Shown here: positions 48,837 to 58,373 of the stretch, piece by piece
Layout of the letters: each line of letters begins with the position of its first letter
How positions within the stretch are numbered: position 1 is the first letter of the stretch
Assembly: GCF_002585305.1 (NCBI RefSeq)
Contig: NZ_NUNF01000013.1
Span: forward strand, 62,001 to 126,000
Length of the DNA stretch: 64,000 nt
Direction: 5' to 3'
From: Bacillus sp. AFS037270
Lineage (GTDB): Bacteria > Bacillota > Bacilli > Bacillales_B > DSM-18226
Notes under the pieces: generated by a model
Seen by the model: the letters and a program-made list of their open reading frames with translations, nothing else
Told to the model about the DNA's origin: nothing
Database searches by the model: none
Made by a program: the position numbers and the translations under genes

Positions 48837-49889
48837 TTAATGAACCTCTTCCACTTCAGTTGGTGGAGGACCTGGAGGCTTGCCTAATAATTTTAAATCG
48901 AGCTCATGTATACGCTGGATCACTCGGTCAAAACGATATGGTGCCGGCTCACTAGGGAAGATTGGATGTTCATACGGATCTCCAAGGATACGGAAAAAGT
49001 TTTCAAATTCCCCTGGGGTCAATAATCCAAAAAACTTTGTATAGTGGGCATCACAGCGGAAGCGATGAGGTGTATTTGCTGGAACATAGGCAAAATCCCC
49101 TGGTAATAGGTGCAATACCTCGCCATCCACCCATAGTGTCATTTCCCCTTGTAAACACATAAATGTTTCGTTGGTCAATTCATGAGCGTGCTCACCAATG
49201 GCTTGTCCTTTTGGTCCTTCGGAAACGAGTACAAGAAATTGGCTGTTTGTTGCTTCTTTTGTCGTTAGGAGTGTATGAACGGTATCACCGCTAAGAAGAT
49301 GGACTCCTTCCCCTGATTCCAGTACATACGGTTGAACTTCCTGCGGAATGGTAGAGCCTTTAGCCAATTCTGGTAAGCCAGCAGTTGGATGACTAGTGAC
49401 CAATTTTATATCAATATCAGCAGGTATTCGGGTAAAAGTATCCTGGTTTAAGAGGTTCATAGAAACTGGAGGGCGCTCAAACTTAGTAAATGGCTCTCCA
49501 ATTAGCGAATATAACTTTGCTACATGACCGTTAATAGTGAAAGAATAGAAGCGTGTTCGATGGCTTTGCATCCGATAGGCATGTACAGTGCCTGCCGGAA
49601 TACTTATATAGTCACCAGCAGTTAATAAATACAATTGTCCATTAAGTTCTACTTCAAGCCTTCCGTCGAGTACAACAATTCCTTCGTGAGCTTGTTCATG
49701 TACATGTGCCGGGAAACTGTCACCTTTTCCACCCCACAATTGAACGATCTCCATCATATCACCGGTGCTTTCAGTTGTAGCAACAATGGAGGCAACCTGG
49801 GTACCAAAAAGATATCGCTCTCCCTCTCCATTTTTAATAAAATATGGTTTCTTCTCGTTAGGTAACTTGCCAACGACTTTTAGAACCAT
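48837..49889 (-). CDS. qdoI: Quercetin 2,3-dioxygenase, bicupin (module 2)
   Basis: 350 residues. All eight metal ligands are at the numbers reported for B. subtilis QdoI: His62, His64, Glu69, His103 (FPAHVHEQAHEG; PAGTVHAY) and His234, His236, Glu241, His275 (IGEHAHELTNE; PANTPHRF). A proline-rich tail (GKPPGPPPTEVEEVH) is not seen in copy 1. Diverged from the module 1 enzyme in many surface positions, so the two may prefer different flavonols or metals. A cre-like site precedes it, and a LysR gene is divergent. Confidence 0.9.
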   Translation of the reverse strand: MVLKVVGKLPNEKKPYFIKNGEGERYLFGTQVASIVATTESTGDMMEIVQLWGGKGDSFPAHVHEQAHEGIVVLDGRLEVELNGQLYLLTAGDYISIPAGTVHAYRMQSHRTRFYSFTINGHVAKLYSLIGEPFTKFERPPVSMNLLNQDTFTRIPADIDIKLVTSHPTAGLPELAKGSTIPQEVQPYVLESGEGVHLLSGDTVHTLLTTKEATNSQFLVLVSEGPKGQAIGEHAHELTNETFMCLQGEMTLWVDGEVLHLLPGDFAYVPANTPHRFRCDAHYTKFFGLLTPGEFENFFRILGDPYEHPIFPSEPAPYRFDRVIQRIHELDLKLLGKPPGPPPTEVEEVH

Positions 49890-49920
49890 CTAACCACTCC
49901 TTATCAAATTCCTTTAAATT

Positions 49921-49934
49921 ATTAAGCGCTTTCA
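49921..49934. promoter_or_regulatory. cre-like site of quercetinase module 2
   Basis: ATTAAGCGCTTTCA (reverse TGAAAGCGCTTAAT), about 30 bp upstream of the start codon. No equivalent was noticed in module 1. Confidence 0.5.
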
Positions 49935-50155
49935 AAATAACCATAATACGAATGAAGAAAAATTGGAAATATACGTATTCGATTTCTGTAATCCCATTTT
50001 CGTATTATTTGTTGGGTTTGTCACTTTAAGAGATCAATTCTTGTGGAAGAATACTAGTTTCTACATCGTGTTAATTCAAGAATAATCGCATAATTTCGAC
50101 TACTTATTATCTAATATGATAAAATAACGGTAAATAAATGACAAGTGAGGACCCT

Positions 50156-51043
50156 ATGGATATTCGACAATTGCGCTATTTTATTACCGTAGCTGAGCAC
50201 TTAAATTTTACAAAAGCAGCCAACCAACTCTATGTTGCTCAATCAGCGATCAGCCATCAGATTGCCGATTTGGAAGAACAAGTGGGCGTAAAATTATTTA
50301 TTCGAAATAAGCGCTCCGTCCAGCTTACACCGGCTGGGGCTGTCTTTTTAAAAGATGCAATGGAGATTGTAGAAAAAACATCGGGGGCCATCGAAAAAGC
50401 TAAACAAACGGATGCAGGTGTGATTGGCAGTATTTCGATTGGTTTTTTGAGTGTTCATGTTCGTGGTTTTCTACCAGAGGTTATCAAACGGTTCCGTGAA
50501 CTTTATCCGAAGGTAGACCTACAGCTGAACCACTTCCCTAGTAAAATGCTAAAAGAAGCGTTGGAAGAAGGAGAATTGGACATCGCTTTTACACAGCCGT
50601 CTGGGTTAAATAGAATTGAAGAAATTGAGATTCAAACGGTAGCAAAAGATAAATATTGTATTGTTATGCATAAGAACCACCCTCTTGCTAATCGCAAAAC
50701 AATTAAGCTTGTTGATCTTGCCACAGAGCCATTCATTATCCATAACCGTCATGATTCACCTATAGGTTCCTATGATTTTATCGTCCATTTATGTGAACAA
50801 AATGGGCTGACTCCGAGAATTGTGAGTCAACCGCGCTTTGTTGATACTGTACCGATTCTCGTTGAATCTGAAATGGGCATCTCTATACTGCCAAAAAGCT
50901 TTGAAGCGGTATCCAGCCCTACGCTTCGATTTATCGAAATTGACGGCCTGGAGGGGCATGATTTTGAACTCGTTATGGCATGGAAGAAAAACAATTTGAA
51001 TCCGTCTATATCACTGTTTCTAGATGTTCTATGCATAAAATAA
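50156..51043 (+). CDS. LysR-family regulator of quercetinase module 2
   Basis: 295 residues from ATG 50156 (GAGG six bases upstream; another in-frame ATG is at 50138). Helix-turn-helix RYFITVAEHLNFTKAANQL, then YVAQSAISHQI; effector domain follows. It is a paralogue of the LysR at 33832-34758 and sits in the same divergent position 266 bp from its quercetinase, confirming that the three-gene module was duplicated or acquired twice as a unit. Confidence 0.85.
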   Translation: MDIRQLRYFITVAEHLNFTKAANQLYVAQSAISHQIADLEEQVGVKLFIRNKRSVQLTPAGAVFLKDAMEIVEKTSGAIEKAKQTDAGVIGSISIGFLSVHVRGFLPEVIKRFRELYPKVDLQLNHFPSKMLKEALEEGELDIAFTQPSGLNRIEEIEIQTVAKDKYCIVMHKNHPLANRKTIKLVDLATEPFIIHNRHDSPIGSYDFIVHLCEQNGLTPRIVSQPRFVDTVPILVESEMGISILPKSFEAVSSPTLRFIEIDGLEGHDFELVMAWKKNNLNPSISLFLDVLCIK

Positions 51044-51046
51044 AGA

Positions 51047-51070
51047 AAGCCTGTCAATTGAGACAGGCTT
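51047..51070. terminator. Terminator between LysR module 2 and rhaEW (convergent)
   Basis: AAGCCTGTC/GACAGGCTT with a 6-base loop. It serves both converging genes. Confidence 0.85.
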
Positions 51071-51085
51071 GTCTTTATTCCTTTA

Positions 51086-53155
51086 TTATCTAGTAAACGC
51101 AGCAGGTACCCCGCCATCTACTGTCAACATACAACCAGTTGTTCGATCTGATTTTGATGAAGCAAAGAATGCAATTGATTCTGCAATATCGCTAGGATAA
51201 ATGTTTACTAGTAAAGTAGTACGTTTACGATAGTGCTCTTCTAATTGATCAGGGTCAATGCCATAGGCTGCGGCACGCTCTTCACGCCATCTTGATCCCC
51301 AAATAGCTGAACCTTGAAGAACTGCATCTGGAAGAACAGAGTTAACGCGAATGCCAAACTCGCCGCCTTCTGCTGCAATACATCTTGCCAAGTGAGTTTC
51401 TAGAGCTTTGACAGAGCTATATGCAGCTGCATTTTTACCAGCGTACACAGAGTTTTTTGAACCGATAAATACCATGTTACCGCCAATGCCTTGATCTTTC
51501 ATTTGCTTGAACGCTTCGCGGGCAACTAAGAAGTAGCCTGTACCTAATACATTCATGTTCAAGTTCCACTCTTTAAGAGTTGTTTCATCGAATGGGCTAG
51601 ATGTTGCCAAACCTGCATTATTAACAATAATGTCAACTCCGCCAAATGTTAAAGCTGTTTGATCGAATGCAGCTTGAACCTGCTCTTCACTGGTAACATC
51701 CATCTTAACAGCAAGCGCACGGTCAGCTCCAAATTGTTCGTTAATTTCAGCGGCTACTTTTTCTGCACCTTCAAGGTTTAAGTCAGCTAGAACAACGGCA
51801 GCCCCTTCAGAGACAAGACGGCGTGCTGTTGCACTTCCAATTCCGCCTGCTCCTCCAGTAATAAATGCAACTTTTCTAGAGAATTCTGCTTCAGCTGGAG
51901 CAAGAGATAATTTATATAATTCTAATGGCCAGTATTCTACATTGTAGGATTCGTTTGCACTTAGAGAAACAAATTCACCTAGTGTAGTAGCGCCCTTCAT
52001 AACAGCAATTGCACGGTGATATAATGCACCACTGATCCTTGAGTTCTTAACGTCCTTACCAGTATTAACCATACCAACACCTGGAATTAGAATAACACGT
52101 GGTGCAGGCTCAAACATTTTGTCGCCTTCATTTTTATTTTGCTCATAATATTCTGTGTAAGACTGCTTAAAGCTTGCAACTCCTTCTTTCACACTAGCAA
52201 TCAAGGCTTCAACATCTTTTGTTTGTGGATCCCAATTTACATAAAGTGGAACCATTTTTGTATGAACAAGATGGTCTGGGCATGCTGCACCAATTTGTGA
52301 AAGTTCTGGTGCATTGTAGCTGTTCACAAATTGCAGTACATCTTCACCACGGTCGTAAGTTAAAAGCATTTTCTTCTCATCACTTACCGCGCCGCGGATT
52401 ACTGGCAATACTTTTGCTAGAATGCTAGTTGCTTCTTCTTCAGAAAGAGATTGATATTTTTGTCCGCCAAATACAGAAGTTTCATCAATTCTTTCATTGA
52501 TATATTGTTCTGCTTCATTAATAATTTGAATGGTTTTTGCGTATGCTTCCTCAGAAGTTTCTCCCCATGTTACAAGACCGTGTTTTTCCATTAATACTAG
52601 TTCTGCATTTGGGTTATTTAATACTCCCTGGGCGATCATTTTTGAAAGAGTAAATCCTGGGCGAATATATGGTACCCAAACAAAACGATTTCCAAAAATC
52701 TCCTCAGCTAATTGCTTACCATTGTCTGCGCAGCAAAGGCTAATAATCGCATCAGGATGTGTGTGATCCACGTGTTTGAAAGGTAAGAATGCATGCAATA
52801 ATGTTTCGATCGATGCTCTTGGGTGCTTACTGTCAATCATACAATGAGACAAATAAGCAACCATGTCTTCGTCTGTCATTTCGTCACGTTCGAATAATGG
52901 ACGAATGTCTTCTAAATTAAGACCAGTAAAATTGTTTGCTTTCATTGTTGCTAAATCCGAGCCGCTTCCTTTTACCCACATAACTTCAACATCACGACCG
53001 CGGAAATCTTTTTCAATTGTCTTCATGGAAGTGTTACCGCCGCCAAAGTTACATACGGCACGATCAGACCCAATTAAATTGGAACGATATACTAATTCTT
53101 CTACCCCTTTTGTTACCTGTGAAGCTGTTTCTTGATTCCAAAGATTCTGTACCAT
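51086..53155 (-). CDS. rhaEW: Bifunctional rhamnulose-1-phosphate aldolase / L-lactaldehyde dehydrogenase
   Basis: 689 residues. N-terminal class II aldolase domain (~1-400; GGGNTSMK, zinc His motif HVDHTHPDAI, EKHGLVTWGE) splits L-rhamnulose 1-phosphate to dihydroxyacetone phosphate and L-lactaldehyde. C-terminal short-chain dehydrogenase (~430-689; TGGAGGIG cofactor motif, NNAG, active-site YSSVK) oxidises lactaldehyde, in this family to L-lactate. Equivalent to B. subtilis RhaEW (YuxG). It completes the pathway started by rhaB-rhaA. Its promoter is nearly identical in geometry to that of lutABC, encoded 3.4 kb upstream, fitting lactate as a shared intermediate. Confidence 0.93.
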   Translation of the reverse strand: MVQNLWNQETASQVTKGVEELVYRSNLIGSDRAVCNFGGGNTSMKTIEKDFRGRDVEVMWVKGSGSDLATMKANNFTGLNLEDIRPLFERDEMTDEDMVAYLSHCMIDSKHPRASIETLLHAFLPFKHVDHTHPDAIISLCCADNGKQLAEEIFGNRFVWVPYIRPGFTLSKMIAQGVLNNPNAELVLMEKHGLVTWGETSEEAYAKTIQIINEAEQYINERIDETSVFGGQKYQSLSEEEATSILAKVLPVIRGAVSDEKKMLLTYDRGEDVLQFVNSYNAPELSQIGAACPDHLVHTKMVPLYVNWDPQTKDVEALIASVKEGVASFKQSYTEYYEQNKNEGDKMFEPAPRVILIPGVGMVNTGKDVKNSRISGALYHRAIAVMKGATTLGEFVSLSANESYNVEYWPLELYKLSLAPAEAEFSRKVAFITGGAGGIGSATARRLVSEGAAVVLADLNLEGAEKVAAEINEQFGADRALAVKMDVTSEEQVQAAFDQTALTFGGVDIIVNNAGLATSSPFDETTLKEWNLNMNVLGTGYFLVAREAFKQMKDQGIGGNMVFIGSKNSVYAGKNAAAYSSVKALETHLARCIAAEGGEFGIRVNSVLPDAVLQGSAIWGSRWREERAAAYGIDPDQLEEHYRKRTTLLVNIYPSDIAESIAFFASSKSDRTTGCMLTVDGGVPAAFTR

Positions 53156-53181
53156 CCGAAATCCTCCGTTTGTTTGTATTT

Positions 53182-53231
53182 ATGTTTGTTATCTTCTGTT
53201 TTATTATAATATATGTTTGTTTATTTTTGAA
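53182..53231 (-). promoter_or_regulatory. rhaEW promoter with repeated ATGTTTGTT operator words
   Basis: Minus-strand -35 TTCAAA (53226-53231), 17-bp spacer, -10 TATAAT (53203-53208). ATGTTTGTT occurs in the spacer (53213-53221) and below the -10 (53182-53190). Shared with the lutA promoter and the DeoR gene leader, so RhaR is the likely ligand. Confidence 0.65.
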
Positions 53232-53272
53232 TAAAAAGTTCATAAATCTTTCATTTTTTTTGTTTTACTACT

Positions 53273-54235
53273 CTAACCCAAAGAAATTGGTGTCCCGCTT
53301 AGGGCAGATTGATTGGCTGCAAGTGTGACATGATGCGTTTTTAAGGCATCTTGGTAGGTTGATAATATGTTAGAAGTATCTCCGGTACGGACAGCATTTA
53401 GAAAAATTTGATTCTCTTTGATGTAAGGATTTGATTCTTCTTTAAATTCTTCCACTCTATTACCTTTGACCACTCGTAATAAATCATGACGTAGTTCAAT
53501 GACCCCTTCTTCTGAGTATATCTCAAGTCCAACCCTGCCAGAGTTTGGCAGGATACACGTGTTGGATATAGTTGCAATGATTCCATTTTCTAGCTTCATG
53601 GTGACACTGCCAATATCGGACACCGTCGTTCCCTCTACCTTTCCCTGCATGATTTGATTATTAAAAGCGGCATATACTTCGTTAATATCGCCACATAAAT
53701 AACGTAATAAGTCAACAATATGTGTCGTCTGTTCTACAAATTGCCCACCTGATTTAAGTACATCTCTCCACCAAGGAACCATCGGCATGTTTCCCATCCA
53801 ATATCCGAGTGCCATCCCGACGTGACGGTCATGAAGGAGTGATAGTGCTCTCTTCGTTGTATCTTTGTAACGCCAGTTGTATCCAACTGAAGTAATAAGT
53901 CCCTTTTCTGCTATTTTTCTTGCAATTTCATCTGGCTCTTCATTCATCGCAAGCGGCTTTTCCACAAAGAATGGGATATTCCTTTCAATTAAGGCATGTT
54001 CAATTGCCCCATGAGCATATGGTGGAACGCAAATATATACAGCATCTAATTTTTGCTTGTCTAACATCTCCTCCACATTTGTATATCCAGTGGCATTTGA
54101 CCAATTCCTCGCCTCTTTCTCAGCCTTTTCTAGACTTGTTCCACAAAATGCTGTAACATCCACTCCATTCATTTCCCCTAAAATACTTGCATGAGTTTTG
54201 GTAAACCAGCCCGTACCAACAAAACCAACCTTCAT
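53273..54235 (-). CDS. Gfo/Idh/MocA-family NAD(P)-dependent oxidoreductase
   Basis: 320 residues. N-terminal Rossmann fold VGFVGTGWFTKTHA, catalytic-lysine motif FVEKPLAM and the C-terminal alpha/beta domain. The family oxidises or reduces sugars, inositols and sugar acids. Located between rhaEW and lutABC, with its own AAAGGAGAG site and a cre-like site, so it is probably a separate sugar catabolic enzyme. Substrate cannot be assigned. Confidence 0.8.
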   Translation of the reverse strand: MKVGFVGTGWFTKTHASILGEMNGVDVTAFCGTSLEKAEKEARNWSNATGYTNVEEMLDKQKLDAVYICVPPYAHGAIEHALIERNIPFFVEKPLAMNEEPDEIARKIAEKGLITSVGYNWRYKDTTKRALSLLHDRHVGMALGYWMGNMPMVPWWRDVLKSGGQFVEQTTHIVDLLRYLCGDINEVYAAFNNQIMQGKVEGTTVSDIGSVTMKLENGIIATISNTCILPNSGRVGLEIYSEEGVIELRHDLLRVVKGNRVEEFKEESNPYIKENQIFLNAVRTGDTSNILSTYQDALKTHHVTLAANQSALSGTPISLG

Positions 54236-54270
54236 AGAAATCTCTCCTTTTTTTAAGTTTCTACCAATAA

Positions 54271-54284
54271 ATTAAACGCTTTCA
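54271..54284. promoter_or_regulatory. cre-like site of the Gfo/Idh/MocA gene
   Basis: ATTAAACGCTTTCA (reverse TGAAAGCGTTTAAT), about 35 bp upstream of the start. Confidence 0.55.
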
Positions 54285-54386
54285 TATTTCCTGAGACAAA
54301 AAAGAAAAGTTGCTCCTAGAAATAAAGCTGTCCTGAAAACATCAATTGACATGATCTCTTCGAACAGCCTTAATTTTTATTTCCTA

Positions 54387-55106
54387 TTATAGATCATTAA
54401 TAACGATATAAGTTGCTTTTACTGGTCCATGTACACCCACAACAAGGTTTAACTCAATGTCAGCTGAATTACTTGGTCCAGTTATAAAATTAATACATGA
54501 TGCAACATGCCCTGTTTTTTGATGGATCTCTCTCATCTTTTGAGCTGCTTGTGTCATTCTAGGAACAATTGAACTTTTTGGAATTAGGGCAATATACGTA
54601 CTTGGTAAAAAGCTTACGGTCCGTCCTTTATTCTCATCGCTGAATAAAACAACTGTTCCCGATTCTGCTAGTGTGATTTCACTGATGGTTATACCGACAT
54701 TAGCCTGTTCTGCTTTAGCGATGTTTTCTTCGCCTTTTGTATGATCCCATTCATACACATCGATATTATGATTTGGCCATTCTTGCTTCATTAAAGAATC
54801 GAGGCCCCACTGGGAAAAACGCTCATCCTTCCAAGTAACAATGGGACCACCGCCGTAATTTGTGACGACTTCATTAAGTGTCGATGATAACTCCCTGCTA
54901 TCTGTTGAATAAATAGTCGTATGGATTTTCTTACAATGTTCTTTTAATACTTCTAACAATTCATCTTGTGTAGCATCTTTTAAAACCTCATCCTGAGGGC
55001 GGAATTTCCAGTTTGGTTTCTCCACAGGTTTAGAGATTCGCGGCCGTCCAAGTCTTGTGGCAATTTGATTAAGAAAGGCTTCACGATTTTGTATTGCTCC
55101 TGCCAT
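54387..55106 (-). CDS. lutC: Lactate utilization protein C (LUD domain)
   Basis: About 239 residues from ATG 55106 (GGGGG nine bases upstream). LUD/YkgG domain, with ITISEITLAESGTVVLFSDE and the C-terminal CINFITGPSNSADIELNLVVG, GVHGP. Part of the LutABC iron-sulfur complex that oxidises L-lactate to pyruvate, replacing a classical lactate dehydrogenase. The ATG follows the lutB stop by one base, indicating coupled translation. Confidence 0.92.
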   Translation of the reverse strand: MAGAIQNREAFLNQIATRLGRPRISKPVEKPNWKFRPQDEVLKDATQDELLEVLKEHCKKIHTTIYSTDSRELSSTLNEVVTNYGGGPIVTWKDERFSQWGLDSLMKQEWPNHNIDVYEWDHTKGEENIAKAEQANVGITISEITLAESGTVVLFSDENKGRTVSFLPSTYIALIPKSSIVPRMTQAAQKMREIHQKTGHVASCINFITGPSNSADIELNLVVGVHGPVKATYIVINDL

Positions 55107-55107
55107 A

Positions 55108-56532
55108 TTATTGGCCCCCTTTTTCACGGTTTTTAAACCAATCTCTGAATCTTTCTTTATTTGGTGCCGGGAAATCGCGGATATCGGTCCAAGCTTTTAA
55201 AGGTCCTGGGCCTTTGTAAATTTTATCCCCTACCGTAAAAGGGTTCATTGCCGTTGGAGCAATTTTTGAACCAATTTTATAGAGTGTCGGTGAAGCCGCA
55301 CCTAGTCCAAACGCCTTCATTGCTAGCTTTTCTGAGATCGGTGCTTTGCCTTCTTTTTCTACTATTACTTCTCGATGCTTATGAAGAAGGTTGTGCAACG
55401 GAATCTTTACTGGACAAACTTCGGTACAGGCCCCGCAAAGTGTCGATGCATAAGGAAGTTCTTTGTAATCATCATAACCGCCTAATAATGGTGACAAGAC
55501 TGCTCCAATTGGTCCTGCATAAATGGATCCATAGGAATGGCCTCCGACATGACGATACACGGGACAAACATTGACACATGCTGCACAGCGGATACATTGG
55601 AGAACGGATTGAAATTCTCCGCCAAGGATATTAGACCTGCCATTATCCACAATAACTAGGTGAAATTCTTCCGGACCATCCACATCCAATTCCTCTCTTG
55701 GTCCTGTTAGTACCGTGATATAACTTGTTAACTTTTGTCCAACTGCACTTCTAGTTAATAGGGAAACAAGAACTTCCATCTCCTCAAAGGTTGGAACAAT
55801 ACGCTCCATTCCCATTACAGTAATTTGTGTCTTTGGTAAGGCTGTAACTAAATCCGCGTTCCCTTCATTTGTGACAAGACTGAATGATCCTGTCTCGGCG
55901 ACAGCAAAGTTACAGCCAGTGATTCCGATATCTGCAGTCAAATATTCCTGACGCAGCGTTTCCCTTGCATGCCAAGCCAATTCCTCCGGTTTGGATGTCT
56001 TTGTGTAACCAAGCTTTTCTGTAAATACATCCCTGATTTGCTCTTTATTTTTATGTAAAGCAGGGACGACAATATGGGACGGCGGATCGTGGTCATCCAC
56101 TTGGAGGATGTATTCTCCAAGGTCGGTTTCAATCACCTGGCAGCCTTCTTGCTCCAACATACCATTTAAGCTGATTTCCTCGGTTACCATTGATTTTGAT
56201 TTAACTATTTTTTTAGCATTTTTTTGCTGAACAATGCCTCTAATATATTCATTGGCTTCTTCTTTTGTTTGGGCAAAAAATACATGCCCGCCCCGTTTTG
56301 CCACATTTTCACTTAATTGCTCTAAATAATAATCCAGGTGCTCTAAAACATGCTGACGGATTTCTTCCCCATGTGAGCGCCAGTCTTCCCAATTTCCTAG
56401 TTCTTCAGCGGCAACACGTCTTTTTACACCCATTCCGTCTTGCGCACTGGCCACTGCCCCGCGCATAAAGGAATCGTGAATCCCATTATCAACGCGCTCC
56501 TTAAATTGCTGGTCGCTGATTTTCATTGCCAT
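55108..56532 (-). CDS. lutB: Lactate utilization iron-sulfur protein B
   Basis: 474 residues. N-terminal LUD domain, then two 4Fe-4S motifs in [19 protein letters not shown] and [13 protein letters not shown], and a C-terminal DUF3390-like tail. Electron-transfer subunit of LutABC. GGGGGAAG precedes ATG. Follows lutA by ~51 bp. Confidence 0.95.
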   Translation of the reverse strand: MAMKISDQQFKERVDNGIHDSFMRGAVASAQDGMGVKRRVAAEELGNWEDWRSHGEEIRQHVLEHLDYYLEQLSENVAKRGGHVFFAQTKEEANEYIRGIVQQKNAKKIVKSKSMVTEEISLNGMLEQEGCQVIETDLGEYILQVDDHDPPSHIVVPALHKNKEQIRDVFTEKLGYTKTSKPEELAWHARETLRQEYLTADIGITGCNFAVAETGSFSLVTNEGNADLVTALPKTQITVMGMERIVPTFEEMEVLVSLLTRSAVGQKLTSYITVLTGPREELDVDGPEEFHLVIVDNGRSNILGGEFQSVLQCIRCAACVNVCPVYRHVGGHSYGSIYAGPIGAVLSPLLGGYDDYKELPYASTLCGACTEVCPVKIPLHNLLHKHREVIVEKEGKAPISEKLAMKAFGLGAASPTLYKIGSKIAPTAMNPFTVGDKIYKGPGPLKAWTDIRDFPAPNKERFRDWFKNREKGGQ

Positions 56533-56583
56533 CTATTCTTCCCCCATTTCAAGCAATCTCGTATTTGGTCATCAAAAAATCTA

Positions 56584-57300
56584 TTAGCGGCTATTTAATA
56601 CTTCCGCAATATGCAGAACCTTAATCGGTTTTCCTTTGCGATCAATCCGTCCGCCAATATTCATCAAACAGCCTGCATCCGCACCAATTAAGTAATCGGC
56701 CTCTGTTTCTTCAACATGGCAAACCTTTTCATCGACCATTTGCTCAGAGATTTGTGTCATCTTAACAGAGAAGGTTCCTCCGAATCCACAGCATTGTTCT
56801 TTTCCTGGTAATTCGGTAAACTCTAATCCTTTGACATTATTTAATAGAATCATTGGTGCTCTTTTAACACCTAGTAATCTTGTCATATGGCATGAGGTAT
56901 GATAGGTAGCTTTCCCCTCAAATTTTGCCCCCACATCTTCTACTTTTAATACATCAACAATGAATTGCGTGAGTTCGTATGTTTTCTCTGCCAGTTTTTT
57001 GGCCTTCGGTTCCCAAATCGGATCTCCTTTAAAAATATGAGGATATTCATGGAACATAAAGGCACATGAGCCTGATGGAGACACCACATATTCAGCATGC
57101 TGAAAGGTGTCAATCATCCGCTTCATTGCTTCTTTGGATTCTTTTGTATAACCACTATTATAAGCTGGCTGACCACAGCATACTTGGGATTCCGGAAATT
57201 CAATCTCACAGCCTAGTCTCTCAAGCAGTTCAACTGTTGCCTTTCCTACATTACTCTGGAACATATCTACAAGGCACGTTGCAAATAAACTTACCTTCAT
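56584..57300 (-). CDS. lutA: Lactate utilization protein A (CCG domains)
   Basis: 238 residues with two cysteine-rich CCG motifs, [11 protein letters not shown] and [11 protein letters not shown], that bind an iron-sulfur cluster. First gene of lutABC. The usual GntR-type LutR regulator gene is not in the window; the promoter instead resembles that of rhaEW, suggesting rhamnose-linked control through RhaR. Confidence 0.93.
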   Translation of the reverse strand: MKVSLFATCLVDMFQSNVGKATVELLERLGCEIEFPESQVCCGQPAYNSGYTKESKEAMKRMIDTFQHAEYVVSPSGSCAFMFHEYPHIFKGDPIWEPKAKKLAEKTYELTQFIVDVLKVEDVGAKFEGKATYHTSCHMTRLLGVKRAPMILLNNVKGLEFTELPGKEQCCGFGGTFSVKMTQISEQMVDEKVCHVEETEADYLIGADAGCLMNIGGRIDRKGKPIKVLHIAEVLNSR

Positions 57301-57375
57301 TTTTTCTCCATCCCTTCAAATGAAGCTAAAAAACCTGATGAAATCGGCTTTTTGTTTTTATTTATTTTTGTTTTA

Positions 57376-57404
57376 ATTATATTACATGTTTGTTTGTTTT
57401 TGAA
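57376..57404 (-). promoter_or_regulatory. lutABC promoter with ATGTTTGTT word
   Basis: Minus-strand -35 TTCAAA (57399-57404), 17-bp spacer containing ATGTTTGTT (57386-57394), -10 TATAAT (57376-57381). Same elements and spacing as rhaEW. Confidence 0.65.
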
Positions 57405-57429
57405 TAGTTATCTTCTAATAAAAAAATAA

Positions 57430-57456
57430 ATCGACAGATGCATAGCATCTATCGAT
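57430..57456 (-). terminator. Terminator of the second GH43 gene
   Basis: ATCGA-C-AGATGC/GCATCT-A-TCGAT; on the minus strand it begins at the stop codon and is followed by TTTATTTTTTTA. Confidence 0.8.
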
Positions 57457-58328
57457 TAAATCTTAACCTCTAATTTTCCGTTTTGCTCCTCAACTAGTAA
57501 AAAAACTGGACGTTCTTTCGGAGTTTGATTGGGCGCATGAATGGTCAGCATTAATTCATTTTTTAATGTTTTAAATAACATGCCGTGCCCTCCGTCTTCA
57601 TCCATTAATGGCTGCTCCTCGTGAATCCACGGTCCATCGATTGTTCCTGTTAATGATCGGGCCATCCCAACAGCATAACCACGTGCACTCCTACTCGACC
57701 ATAACATTAATAAACCGTTATTTTGTGTCCGATAGAGGAATGGACCATCTGTAACATAATCTTTCTCTCCCCGCACAGGAATTGTCCACTCTGCATCAGA
57801 AGCCTTAATCAAAACAATTGGGTCCCCGATTGCATTTTTAAAATCTGAAGCTAATCGAACAGCACAAATTTCTCCGTCGTGGACCTGTAGCCACTCGTGA
57901 CAAAAGATGAGCCAAGGATTATTGCGATCATCTATAAATAAGGTTCCATCTAGGCATTCCCAATTCCGGGGAGTAACAGGCTCCTCTGTCAGTGGATGAA
58001 AAGGACCTAAAGGATTCTCGGATACTAGTATTTGGGTCCCGCGGCATTTTCCATCTGCTTTAAAACTAGCAAACATAAAATATTGCCCCTGATGATAAAA
58101 AACTTCAGGGGCCCAAAAATGTTGATCGGCCCAAAATTCAGCGTCTGGCCGAAAAACTTGATAAGGCCCTTCCCAGTTTTCTAAGTCACTGCTTTTATAA
58201 GCATTGAAACCTGTCGCTGGTCCATCCCAGACATTTTCATCAGTAGTGCCATACAAGTAATAAGTGTTAGAGTCCCTGTCTGATAGAATAAAAGGATCCC
58301 TAATGCGGATATCATTCTTTTTTAACAA
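57456..58328 (-). CDS. GH43-family glycosidase, short form
   Basis: 290 residues starting at TTG 58328 with GGGAGG. Five-bladed propeller without an extra C-terminal domain. Base Asp in IRDPFIL, WAPEVF, pKa Asp in ECLDGTLF. In the position where most GH43 enzymes have the acid in an EGP motif this protein reads VTDGPFLYR, so Asp may replace Glu or the acid may lie elsewhere. It is upstream of lutA but on a separate unit, and downstream of the esterase and ABC importer genes. Likely acts on arabinose- or xylose-substituted oligosaccharides. Confidence 0.78.
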   Translation of the reverse strand: MLKKNDIRIRDPFILSDRDSNTYYLYGTTDENVWDGPATGFNAYKSSDLENWEGPYQVFRPDAEFWADQHFWAPEVFYHQGQYFMFASFKADGKCRGTQILVSENPLGPFHPLTEEPVTPRNWECLDGTLFIDDRNNPWLIFCHEWLQVHDGEICAVRLASDFKNAIGDPIVLIKASDAEWTIPVRGEKDYVTDGPFLYRTQNNGLLMLWSSRSARGYAVGMARSLTGTIDGPWIHEEQPLMDEDGGHGMLFKTLKNELMLTIHAPNQTPKERPVFLLVEEQNGKLEVKI

Positions 58329-58373
58329 ATCCTTTCCTCCCTTTGTTGATAATAGTTTAAAGAATTTAATTGT

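Noticed and set aside
54328..54372. Terminator between the oxidoreductase gene and lutC
   Set aside because: AAGCTGT/ACAGCCTT-type arms are short and imperfect with a very long loop; possible but not supportable.
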